DNA of 64,000 nt from Chryseobacterium echinoideorum (lineage in GTDB: Bacteria > Bacteroidota > Bacteroidia > Flavobacteriales > Weeksellaceae): NCBI RefSeq assembly GCF_007474535.1, contig NZ_VKNW01000006.1, forward strand, positions 208,604 through 272,603. The letters are read 5' to 3'. The notes beneath the pieces were generated by a model. That model searched no databases. It saw only the letters and a program-made list of their open reading frames with translations, and was not told where the DNA came from. The translations under genes and the position numbers were made by a program. Below, one piece after another: positions 1-8,700 of the stretch; the first letter of the stretch is position 1; the number at the start of each line of letters is the position of its first letter.

Positions 1-2
1 CG

Positions 3-1196
3 TCAAAAAAACTTAGATTATTAATCAGTCGTTTTGCACAGCAGGCAAAAAGTTTTAGGTACTCTTTTGATTTTGAGGCTAAAACAGAGATTAAAATTAC
101 GCCGTCACAAAAACTCAATTCTCTCAGCAACAAAGCAATTCCTTTTTATTACGAAGTTTCAGAAGAATTTTTAAAAACCTGGAGTTTTGATAAAACAAAC
201 AATCGTTCGTCCAAAGAAAATTTAGGATATGACACAGATTTGCTTTCACCTGATGCTCACATTCAGAATCCTGTGAGTTTTAATATAGACAGAAATTCTT
301 TTTACAATATCGAAGGGCATCAGGGAATGAATTATCAGGAGGCTTTTGAGCAAATAAAAAAGATCCGAGATGAGCAGCAGTTAGGATTTGATATTATGTT
401 ACTTTCTTTTACAGAATTATTGAGAAATAAAGACTTGTCAAAAGCTTATTTTAATGATTATGTAGAAAAAAACTCTGGTTTAGAACATTTACATGGAGTT
501 GAAAAAGGCGGAACCTTTGTAATGGTTTATGAAGCTAGCGGTAGAGTGACCACAATTGTGGCAGATTTTTCACTTCCGTACATCTGTTGTACACCGAAAG
601 TCAAAATTAATCTGAGTTTACCTAGCGCTACTATTTGTGCAGAAGCAGATCGTATTCCTTTTACGGTGCTTCCTTTCAATGGAGTGGTGACTGCAGATGT
701 AGATCCTAAATTCAATGGAGGAGTAGAACTAGTCAACGGACTTTATTTCTTCAATCCTCAATTGGTAAGCTCAGAATTACATGGTCAGGAAATTACTTTT
801 TCAGTCAATGGAAGCCCTGCAAATTGTAGTATTAAAGTTATTGCCCAGCCAAAAGTAAAAGTTGAAGTCATTTCTATCGAATATCCAGAAGGAGATTCGA
901 TTAAAACAACAGTTGACTTCAAAATTTCAGGAGATAATGTTGCAGATTACCAGTACAGTTGGGATTTTCTGGGTAACGGATCTTTCATTACCCTAAATCC
1001 TGACGCAAACGGACATATAAGATATACTTTCTATAATCTTTATCCGAAACGAATCCCGACGATAAAGGTAAATGTAATGAGCGAAGGATGTACTCAAAAT
1101 CTAGTGATCAGCGATTGGTATGAAGAAGTTCCTGTTGTAATAAATAGTATCAACTTTCCGGAAGGCGGAGATTGCTGCGAAGGTGTGGCTGTGTAA
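3..1196 (+). CDS. Large contractile-particle-associated protein, C-terminal part (5' end outside window)
   Basis: The frame is open from position 3 with no stop, so this is the 3' end of a longer gene and the TTG at 240 is not a real start. About 397 residues are visible. The first part contains blocks such as IPFYYEVSEEFLKTW, FYNIEGHQGMNYQEA and GLEHLHGVEKGGTFVMVY, which I recognise from the very large conserved proteins of Bacteroidota eCIS and phage-tail-like loci; their molecular role is not settled. The last 200 residues are beta-rich, with a PKD-like stretch (YQYSWDFLGNGSF) and several cysteines, ending in a Cys-Cys motif. The next gene, 140 bp downstream on the same strand, is also beta-domain rich, which suggests that both are structural parts of one particle. 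The assignment to a family is from memory of the motifs; the PKD-like fold is inference. Confidence 0.6.
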   Translation, partial: SKKLRLLISRFAQQAKSFRYSFDFEAKTEIKITPSQKLNSLSNKAIPFYYEVSEEFLKTWSFDKTNNRSSKENLGYDTDLLSPDAHIQNPVSFNIDRNSFYNIEGHQGMNYQEAFEQIKKIRDEQQLGFDIMLLSFTELLRNKDLSKAYFNDYVEKNSGLEHLHGVEKGGTFVMVYEASGRVTTIVADFSLPYICCTPKVKINLSLPSATICAEADRIPFTVLPFNGVVTADVDPKFNGGVELVNGLYFFNPQLVSSELHGQEITFSVNGSPANCSIKVIAQPKVKVEVISIEYPEGDSIKTTVDFKISGDNVADYQYSWDFLGNGSFITLNPDANGHIRYTFYNLYPKRIPTIKVNVMSEGCTQNLVISDWYEEVPVVINSINFPEGGDCCEGVAV

Positions 1197-1337
1197 TTAT
1201 TGCTATTGATGAGACGATAGTAGCAATTACAGGTTTACTTTCAAGCTTTAAATAGGATAAAGGGTGTATAAAAATCCAGCAGATTCATAAAACACCCTTT
1301 AAATTCAAAAATTAAAATAATAATAAAGAATAAAAAA

Positions 1338-2846
1338 ATGGCAGTAGCAAAATGCAGTATTTCATTTGATGTAAATTATACATCTTCCTCGCCAGTAACA
1401 AGCGCAATTGCATCTTATAAAATAAGTTCGGCTGGTTCATATACAGACTTCCCAATTCCGTTACCAACAGTACCTTATGTTGGAAGCAATCTTTCAGTAA
1501 GTCTTCCGGAAATTCAAACTTACGGCGATTATCATCTAGTTGTTACATTGAATACCCAGGATGGAGCTGTTGCGAGAAAAGAAAGTTCCTTTAAAATAGG
1601 GAATTGCCCGGGAAGAAATCCGCCAACAGTTTCCTTAAAATGGAATGATGGCGAATTAAACGCAGACAGATCATGCACACAATCGGCTTGCAGTTACACT
1701 ATTGATGTCAATGCAACTGATCCTGATAATGATATTACAAATATTAGAATCCAGAAAAGTACCGATGGCAGTACATGGAACACATTTACTGACAATCTTA
1801 CTATAGGAAATTTTACAGATTCTATCAATACAGAGGGTAAAAATTATTATAGAGCAGTTGTTATTGACGCAAAAAATCATTCAGTCATATCAAATACACT
1901 TTCTTATACTAAAGAAAAAGCAGAGGTTCCTGTCTGTGATCATTTATCCAATACAAAAGATGCAAGATTAGATATAATTGAGCTGTCTAATTCTCCTGAT
2001 TGGGTAATCGCAACAGTAGATGTCGCTCAATCGGCAGTTGGGAAACAAATGAACATGTCTCATGAAATATATTACAGAAGGTGTAATGATATTTTTAAGA
2101 ATAATGTAGAAGTTGTGGGAACAGATAATAAAATCATACAGACTTTCGAGATTCCCAATGATTTGCCAAGCGGAGTAACGGGGCATCAGTCTTTACCAAT
2201 TGTTTACACCCCAAATCAGGCCGGACAAATTATGCTCAGAATTAGTGAATATTCATCTTTTACGACAAATGAAAAAACACCTGCTCATTTGCATGTAGAG
2301 TCTCAGCTTCTGTTTTTAGATAAAGAAATTGAATGCAGCAGAATTTCAGCAGAACATAATTTTTCAATATATCGTGGAACAGATTGCACAGAACCTGAAT
2401 TTAAATATACGGAAATCGCAAGAGATGAGCCTTCTGATCAATGTAAACAAAGCAAGTTGTCTTTTATGTTAGAAGGAGACAGATCAGATGTTCCGATGAC
2501 GTTTTATCTGGACGGTAATCCTTCCGGTGCAGTAGCAAGCATCTATATAGAAGGTGACGGAGGCATTGTAAAGCAATCAAACCTTGCTCCGCTGAATATG
2601 GTAAGGCAGACTCCGGATGGAGATCCTCAACGTACCGAAATTCCGGTTTTTGTAACGGTGAAGGGAAAGATTAATGTTGATATAATCTTAGATGCAAGTC
2701 AATCTGTGAGGGTTAACGGAGATATCTCTCTTGCAGCATGCGATACCAGCGGCGGAAAAACTCCTTTTATCCAAAATGCATTGGCAGAAATGAGAAGTAC
2801 TTCAATGAGTATATATTTAAACAATACTAAAACAGTTTATATTTAA
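1338..2846 (+). CDS. FN3/Ig-like repeat protein of the particle locus
   Basis: This is a 502-residue protein without a signal peptide or membrane segment. Residues 1-90 form a compact beta domain ending in a cysteine. Residues 95-195 resemble an FN3/cadherin-type domain, with VNATDPDNDITNIRIQKS followed by a Tyr-Arg-Ala strand (YYRAVVIDAKNHS). The rest, 200-502, is unrecognised, has paired cysteines and is rich in beta-prone residues. Lack of a secretion signal fits a component of a cytoplasmically assembled particle rather than a surface protein. It follows the partial gene at the left edge by 141 bp on the same strand and ends at a bidirectional terminator shared with the convergent repressor. 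It could be a fibre, collar or decoration protein; the sequence does not decide. Confidence 0.5.
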   Translation: MAVAKCSISFDVNYTSSSPVTSAIASYKISSAGSYTDFPIPLPTVPYVGSNLSVSLPEIQTYGDYHLVVTLNTQDGAVARKESSFKIGNCPGRNPPTVSLKWNDGELNADRSCTQSACSYTIDVNATDPDNDITNIRIQKSTDGSTWNTFTDNLTIGNFTDSINTEGKNYYRAVVIDAKNHSVISNTLSYTKEKAEVPVCDHLSNTKDARLDIIELSNSPDWVIATVDVAQSAVGKQMNMSHEIYYRRCNDIFKNNVEVVGTDNKIIQTFEIPNDLPSGVTGHQSLPIVYTPNQAGQIMLRISEYSSFTTNEKTPAHLHVESQLLFLDKEIECSRISAEHNFSIYRGTDCTEPEFKYTEIARDEPSDQCKQSKLSFMLEGDRSDVPMTFYLDGNPSGAVASIYIEGDGGIVKQSNLAPLNMVRQTPDGDPQRTEIPVFVTVKGKINVDIILDASQSVRVNGDISLAACDTSGGKTPFIQNALAEMRSTSMSIYLNNTKTVYI

Positions 2847-2872
2847 AATATTTCAGACGAAGCTTTAAAGAT

Positions 2873-2901
2873 AAAAATCCTCAAAAAAAATGAGGATTTT
2901 T
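2873..2901. terminator. Bidirectional intrinsic terminator
   Basis: An 11-bp perfect stem (AAAAATCCTCA / TGAGGATTTTT) encloses a loop of seven A residues. It lies between two convergent genes, the FN3-like protein on plus and the S24 repressor on minus, and has a T run in either direction, so it can end both transcripts. Confidence 0.85.
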
Positions 2902-2916
2902 ATTCAAAAAGATGTT

Positions 2917-3579
2917 TTATCTTCTGTTGTTTTTGCGTCTTGTACTGATGATGTTGAAAAGTTTTGCAACGTCTTTCAGGTGGATGTCAAAATCATCATA
3001 ATATTCGTTCAGAGAATGAACTGTGATAATGCCTTTCTCAACATCATGGTTGATGATGCGTTTTACTAAAATTCCTTTTTCTTTATGCACGATCACAAAA
3101 TCCCATTTGTCATAATGCAGTTTGCTCATCCAGTAATCTTGTCTAATGTTTCTGCATAAAATAATGTCGCCTTCCAGGTAGCTTTCGTAGGAGCCGTTAT
3201 CCATACTGTCTCCTCTTACTTCAAAGCACATATATTCTCCACGGTGTTCTACATCGTCACTAAAAGGAATTGTTGGCAGACTCTCTATATATTCTTCATC
3301 TGCAAAGCGGCTCAGGTAGCCAGCCTGTGCGTATTGATTGGCAAGAGGAACATACATGATTTTCAGATCTGAAAAAACAACGGGAGACGCAGCTTCATTT
3401 TGTTTTTTCTGTTGTTCCTGCAGCAAATTATTGACAAAATAGGCCGTTGTTTCCGGTATTTTGCGTTCGCCTTTTTCCCAATATTGTACAGCTCTGGTAC
3501 CAACTCCTATAGATTTTGCTATATCAGATTGCTTCATTTTGAGTTTCTTTCTGATTTCTTTAAATTCTAAATAGTTCAT
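2917..3579 (-). CDS. XRE-family repressor with LexA/CI-type S24 peptidase domain
   Basis: This is a 220-residue phage-type repressor. Residues 5-52 are an HTH_3 domain (MKQSDIAKSIGVGTRAVQYW). Residues 75-215 are a peptidase S24 domain with a candidate Ala86-Gly87 cleavage bond (YAQAGYL), the nucleophile Ser125 in VRGDSM and the general base Lys173 in ILVKRII. All parts needed for RecA-stimulated self-cleavage are therefore present. It is transcribed away from the small genes at 4403 onward. A perfect 15-bp palindrome 65 bp upstream of its start lies inside a rightward promoter, so it probably represses that promoter and is released on DNA damage. The domain call is firm; control of the particle locus is inference from position. 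Confidence 0.9.
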   Translation of the reverse strand: MNYLEFKEIRKKLKMKQSDIAKSIGVGTRAVQYWEKGERKIPETTAYFVNNLLQEQQKKQNEAASPVVFSDLKIMYVPLANQYAQAGYLSRFADEEYIESLPTIPFSDDVEHRGEYMCFEVRGDSMDNGSYESYLEGDIILCRNIRQDYWMSKLHYDKWDFVIVHKEKGILVKRIINHDVEKGIITVHSLNEYYDDFDIHLKDVAKLFNIISTRRKNNRR

Positions 3580-4402
3580 TTTGATACGGTTATAATTGGT
3601 TGTTAAAAAAAATACGCAAAATATTCATTTTTTATTTTGAAAAACGAACATTGTTCGTATATTTGTCTCGCTATTAAGAAACAACAATGCAAATATACGA
3701 AAATATATTTATTAATTGATTTTATTTTAATTGTAAGAATTTTATTTCAATTTATTATATTCTTATAATCAGAGTGTTAAGTTATTGGTTTTTATTGAAT
3801 ACTATTTGTAATCAAATTTTTCTTTATTAGTTTTATTCAACTGCAATCAAAGCTGAAATGAAAGTTATAATTAGATAAATTCAAGATATATGAATATTTT
3901 ACACTTTTTAAAATGAATTTTGTTCGTAATATATTTTTTATGAATGATAAAATTGCGTTTTATAAAATGAATTATTGTACAAAACAGAAAGATTTGATCT
4001 TTTATTTCCTTAAAAGAAAGAAAATAATTCTGAAGGTAAACCCAAAGAATGTTGAGTAGGTAAAATATCAATTAGTTGCGTTGTTATATATCTGAATAAG
4101 TAAGCTCACTGATATTTGAATGTTGATCTTATTTACTCATAAATTGTGGGAATTAATCTTATTGTAATATGTATTAATTACTTTATCAGCAGAACAAAAC
4201 GAAACAAAATTAAAACTAAAAAAGCGGGTATGTCATCCTTTATGGAAATACCTTTCAAGCTTAAACACAAAAATTAAAAATATAGTTAGTCATCTATTCA
4301 AAGGCGGAAAAGTTGCCTTTGCGGGGGTTCTTATAAAATTAAACGGTAAACAGTAAAAATTAAAAAACTAAAAAAACAAACTAATTCACAAAAACTTAAG
4401 AC
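3580..4402. other. AT-rich regulatory gap, no gene seen
   Basis: Apart from the promoter and operator at 3637-3665, I see no coding region in these 823 bp. The sequence is very AT-rich. A short hairpin, AAAGGC with GCCTTT, lies near 4300-4320 just before GGGGG. The long leader implied by a start near 3672 and a first gene at 4403 is unusual and might carry regulation, but no known element is recognisable. Confidence 0.5.
3637..3665 (+). promoter_or_regulatory. Rightward Bacteroidota-type promoter overlapped by the repressor operator
   Basis: A TTG at 3637-3639 and TATATTTG at 3658-3665, 18 bp apart, match the Bacteroidota -33/-7 pattern and point right. Between them, 3644-3658 is the perfect palindrome ACGAACA-T-TGTTCGT, which overlaps the first base of the -7 box. 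A repressor dimer bound there would block polymerase. The related half site TTGTTCGTAAT recurs near 3918-3930. Confidence 0.65.
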
Positions 4403-4561
4403 ATGAAAAGAAGTAAAGAATTAATAGAGAAAAGGAAAAATTTTGTTATTGAGTATGTAAAACGCAACCAAAATAAACAGATGAAAGTCATTGTAAGTGA
4501 ACTAACGGAAATGTTGTTTTTGTCCGAAAGAACCATTTATAACATTATTCTACAGGGTTAA
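4403..4561 (+). CDS. Small HTH-like protein (52 residues)
   Basis: The 52-codon frame starts at ATG 4403 and ends TAA 4559-4561. It begins MKRSKELIEKRKNFVIEYV and ends with a segment that looks like the recognition part of a helix-turn-helix (ELTEMLFLSERTIYNIIL). It is highly basic in the first half. Similar tiny proteins with a SERTIYNI motif are, as I recall, common in Bacteroidota phage and tail-like loci, often close to the repressor. It is the first gene downstream of the repressor-controlled promoter, so an activator or early regulator is plausible. There is no Shine-Dalgarno, as with most genes here. Function is inferred from the motif only. Confidence 0.55.
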   Translation: MKRSKELIEKRKNFVIEYVKRNQNKQMKVIVSELTEMLFLSERTIYNIILQG

Positions 4562-4727
4562 TTTTCAATGATAAAAAAGGTAAAGATTAAATAAGGATTA
4601 AGAGCCCCCAATGACTAACATAAAAAAACTGCTTTTAAAACGTATTTTGAATCTCTTCTTAAATTATAGAATCAATTTTTTAGAAGATTAAAAAAAACAT
4701 GACCAATTTAAAAAATTAATTATAACC

Positions 4728-4886
4728 ATGAAAAAGGATAGAAAGAAAAACAACAAAGAAAAACAACAAAAACCACATAAGAGAATTGATGATCTGATTG
4801 ACGAGCTGGCTTATGTGAATGAAAAAGAAAATATTCGGAAAAGCAAGAAGTTTTTAGATGATATGTATATCCTCAGCCAAGAATAA
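4728..4886 (+). CDS. Small charged protein (52 residues), unknown
   Basis: The 52-codon frame starts at ATG 4728 and ends TAA 4884-4886. The N-terminal 20 residues are almost entirely Lys, Asn, Gln and Arg. The rest is a predicted amphipathic helix (IDDLIDELAYVNEKENIRKS). There is no membrane segment and I recognise no family. It sits 62 bp before the holin-like gene on the same strand. That it is a real gene rests on coding-like composition and on the tight packing of the neighbours. Confidence 0.4.
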   Translation: MKKDRKKNNKEKQQKPHKRIDDLIDELAYVNEKENIRKSKKFLDDMYILSQE

Positions 4887-4948
4887 TAAAATCTAAAAAG
4901 CTTTGAAAAAAATCAACATTTTAATAAGTAACAGCAAAACCTGTAAGA

Positions 4949-5314
4949 ATGAATCTGGATAGTATAAAAGCCTTGGTAATCGGAACTGCAATTGCGTTTT
5001 CAGGAGGATTATTAAGGGTATTGATCTCAATACAGAACAAAGAAAAAAAACAGCTGTGGGAGCATTTTGTCACATTGCTGATCGTGATGATAGTCGGCTT
5101 TACAATGAGCTATCTGATGAATAGAGCCGAACTGGATAACAAATGGTATTCAACGGGAGTATTGTTTGTATTAGGCTACGGATATGATAAGTATCTCAAG
5201 ATGATCACGACCAATCTTCCTGAATGGATTGACAGAGCGGTGAATCTTCATATTGGAAATCATGATGGCTTCAAAACAGATAGGAAGTCCGGAGAGGAAG
5301 AAAAAGAAGACTGA
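4949..5314 (+). CDS. Holin-like small membrane protein
   Basis: This is a 121-residue protein with three hydrophobic segments, near residues 6-27, 40-60 and 67-86, and a strongly charged C-terminal tail ending in Lys/Glu-rich sequence. Length, number of segments and charged tail match class I phage holins, which form inner-membrane lesions that release an endolysin. An amidase and a spanin-like lipoprotein are encoded 13 kb downstream on the same strand, so a complete lysis set is possible. Holins share little sequence, so this rests on topology and context; a generic phage-locus membrane protein remains possible. Confidence 0.5.
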   Translation: MNLDSIKALVIGTAIAFSGGLLRVLISIQNKEKKQLWEHFVTLLIVMIVGFTMSYLMNRAELDNKWYSTGVLFVLGYGYDKYLKMITTNLPEWIDRAVNLHIGNHDGFKTDRKSGEEEKED

Positions 5315-5461
5315 TTTATAAAATCAAAAAACCATGAAACTATTACATATAATTTTCAATTATAAATAATGAGAAGATTCTGTTGACTGAACTGATAGGT
5401 TAAATTTACCTCTATCGGTAAATCTTACATCAGTGCAGTAAAAAGCAGTCTGGAAAATCAT

Positions 5462-5527
5462 TTACTGCAGCTACAGAATCCATCGCCTAAAATGCAGGTA
5501 ATTCTCACAAAAAAGATTGAATTTTGA
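5462..5527 (+). repeat. Dispersed ~70-bp repeat, copy 1
   Basis: It begins TTACTGCAGCTACAG and ends in AAAAAAGATTGAATTTTG. It aligns without a gap for about 50 bp to the copy at 19515, though it is the most diverged of the four. It lies about 215 bp upstream of the effector gene. Confidence 0.4.
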
Positions 5528-5559
5528 ACCAAGGAAACTAATAAACATGAGAACTCAAT

Positions 5560-5619
5560 ACCGGAAGCGGCTAAGCGCGCGTGTTTCTCATCACATTGCT
5601 AATGCCGCTTCCGGTTTTT
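5560..5619 (+). terminator. Hairpin with T run, terminator or small RNA end
   Basis: A perfect 12-bp stem (ACCGGAAGCGGC / GCCGCTTCCGGT) with a 32-nt loop is followed by TTTTT. It would end transcription from the holin-like gene ahead of the effector. The long GC-rich loop is unusual for a plain terminator. A 24-codon frame from ATG 5547 runs through the whole structure. Confidence 0.55.
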
Positions 5620-5743
5620 AATTCTAAAAAAAATCATTATACACGGTCTGATTTTTCAGATTCGGTGCCTAATATAGAGTGCAGCAGTATGAGTTGTGCT
5701 TGTATACTTTTTAAACTATGTATAATAAAAAAACACTAAGTCC

Positions 5744-8700
5744 ATGAAAGCAGCAAATACTGTAGAAAAAGACAACAAAGCCCATCAAAGTCAGGGTAAA
5801 AGGCAAAAACCGCAAGAATCTGTGGTTATTCCGTTACCTGAAAGAGAAGTGATGGATGCATCAATACAAAAACAGGAAGCTCATCATCGTAATGTTGTAA
5901 ATTCTGAGGGTAATAAAATCAGTCAAAACGGGCGTGTTGTACCGGTACATGGCTCGCAGACTATTTATGATCAGGGATCTGAACTCATGTCTGGAAAACA
6001 TCAGGAGAGTCTTGCGCAAACCGGCGATATCAATCATCCCGATACCAAAGGGATGGAAAAAGGATATATAACGACCTTGAATATCAATCAGGCACGCGAT
6101 TACAACGACCTTAAATATGGAACTTATCTGCCAAAGACGGTACAGGAACAGGCGATTATGACTCAGAGTGCTAAAGACAATTCTGAAACCATAGTTCCTG
6201 GAATAGCAGAATCTGTTGATTCTGTAGAAATACAGGCTGTTCAGGGTTCTGTTGCTGCATCGGATATGAGTGCAGAATTTGTTTTATCTGGCGAGCAGGA
6301 AGATGCTGTGAGAACTACACCAACAAGTCCGAAGAGTGATCCGAACTTTAACCAGACTGTAGGTTTGGTAAAAAATACGGCAAAAGCAAAACGAGTTCAT
6401 AATACTAAAGAAAAAGCTGAAATTCATGCAAAAGCAGCAGCAGCAGTACCGGATGGAGAACGCAAATCGAGAGCAAGAGGCCAACAGGTAGAACAACTGG
6501 ATCAGCAAAAATCAGGCTCTTTCACCGCATTTGGATTCAAGGCGAAATTGAAAGAGAGAATCAAAAACATCAATTTACCTGAAAAACAAGGAGACGCTGA
6601 CAATTTTGAAAAACGTAATAATATTAATAACGTTAATGAAAATATTAAAAAAGATGTGGTAACATCTAAAAATAGCGTAACAGGAAGTATACAAGCTGTT
6701 GCTAAGAAAGAACCTAATGAGGCTGAAATTGCACAGCGTAAATCAACGGCGTTACCTGATCCGAAAATAGGCTCAAAAGTCAATATAAAAGCCACAGATG
6801 CTATGCCACCTAAACGAGGCGATTCCGAGTTAAGTGAACCTATTGCTAAAAGTTATAAAGCGGTTGAACAGCAGTTTGCTAAAAATAATATTACAGATGA
6901 ACAGTTGGCAAATTCGAATGAGCCAGATTTCATTGATGCACTCAATGCTAAAAAAGCCGCCAAAGAAAATGCAGAGAATGCTCCTAAAGAATTTAAAAAT
7001 GCTGAAAACAAAAAACTGGAAGCTTCTAAACAGGCAGCACAAGGTAAAACCAACAGCACGATGGAGGGAATGCATCACAGCAGAAAGGAGTTGCTGGATA
7101 GTGTTACCAACAAACAACATAAAGCAGGTAAGGAAGATACAGCTAAACACAAGGATGTTGTTGGGAAGTTGAATACTATTTATGAAGAGACGAAGAAATC
7201 TGTCGGTGAACAGTTGAATGATCTGGAGACTAAAGTTACCCAATTGTTCGATGCTGGTGCTAAAAAGGCCAAATCTGCTTTTGAAAAGGAAGTGACCCAG
7301 AAATTGGAAGACTACAAAGCAAAACGTTATGGTAAATGGTATAGTGTTAACAAATATAGTGAACGGTGGGAAGATTTCAGGAATGGAAAATTGCCGGATG
7401 AAGTAGATAAGTTCTATAAAAAAGGAAAAGAAAATTTTATAACTGCAATGGACGGTGTTATTGGGCAAATTGCAGAATTGGTAACTACACGATTAAATAA
7501 AGCTAAAGCTTCTATTACTTCCGGACGTCAAAAAGTTGTTTCGTTTATTAAAAATCTTCCTGCAGATGTAAAAAAAGCCATCAAAGGAGATATTGATTCA
7601 ATCCAAGGGCAGTTTAAAGAGCTTGAAAGTTCTATCAGCGATAAAGAATCTTCATTAATCGATACATTAACAACCAAGTACAATAATGCTCTGAAGGAAG
7701 TTGACGAACTGATTGTTGATATTAAAAAACGTAACCTTGGATTCTTATCAACTTTAGAAGAAAAAACGGTAGGTGTTTGGAAAACAATACAGGAGATCAA
7801 AAAAACGCTTACTGAGCTACTTTCCGGAGCGGTAAGTGCGATAATGGCAATTGTTGCAGACCCAATAGGATTTTTATCGAAACTTATTGACGGTGTTTCG
7901 CAAGGGTTTATCAATTTCGGAACCAATATCTGGACACACCTTAAAACAGGATTCTTTGGATGGTTAACCGGAGCAATGAAAAATATTTCGTTCACCATGC
8001 CGGAAGATGTATTTTCTTTAAAAGGTATTTTCTCTATCAGTACTCAGATGCTGGGTTTAACCTGGACGAACATCAGAAGTATTGGAGCTTCAGTAGTTGG
8101 AGAGCGTGCGATGAAGGTTCTTGAAGGAGGTTTTGATATGGTAATGATTGTTCAGAGGGACGGTTTTGCCGGGCTTTGGGAACATGTGAAAGATCAGTTT
8201 GCTGATATTAAAAATACCGTAATGGATACCATTATTGATATTATTAAAACACAGGCGGTACAAGCAGGAATTAAATGGGTAATGGGCTTACTTACTCCGG
8301 CGGGAGCATTTATAAAAGCAGCTATGGCAATTATAGATATCGTGAAATTCTTCATCCAAAAAGCATCCCAGATTATGGAGCTTATAAAAGCTTTTACAGA
8401 TGGAGTAAAAGCAATTGCCAGCGGAAATGTAGGTGCTGTGGCAAAAGCAATAGAAAATGCTTTAGGTAAAGCTATTCCTGTAGTGATTGGGTTTTTAGCT
8501 TCATTGGCAGGTCTTGGTGGAATAACAGATAAAGTTGTTAGTGTAGTACGAAAAATAAGTAAGCGTATTGAAAACGCAATTGTCAGATTCTGGAATTTTG
8601 TAAAAGTTAAGGCTAAAGGCTTGCTTGGTAGAAAAGATATTAAGAAAAAAGGTAAGTCGGATAGTAAAGGAGTAGAGAATGATAATGTCGATAATGGTAA

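Larger units (their letters stand above)
5315..5743. other. Gap before the effector gene, with a gene remnant
   Basis: No intact gene is seen. An open stretch of about 42 codons at roughly 5401-5526 has no start codon and ends in TGA, so it may be the tail of a decayed gene. Its last 65 bp are one copy of a repeat seen again near 13.4 kb and 19.5 kb. A 12-bp-stem hairpin lies at 5560-5615. Confidence 0.4.

Noticed and set aside
4611..4691. 26-codon frame MTNIKKLLLKRILN between the two small genes
   Set aside because: Too short and too AT-rich to tell from chance; no motif.
5401..5423. ATTTACC-N6-GGTAAAT inverted repeat as an operator
   Set aside because: Seven-base arms in AT-rich DNA are expected by chance, and no regulator or promoter is linked to it.
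6284..7998. Long minus-strand frames opposite the effector gene (for example 6830-7468)
   Set aside because: They mirror the Lys/Glu-rich coding sequence and give Phe/Leu/Ile-rich peptides without known features.
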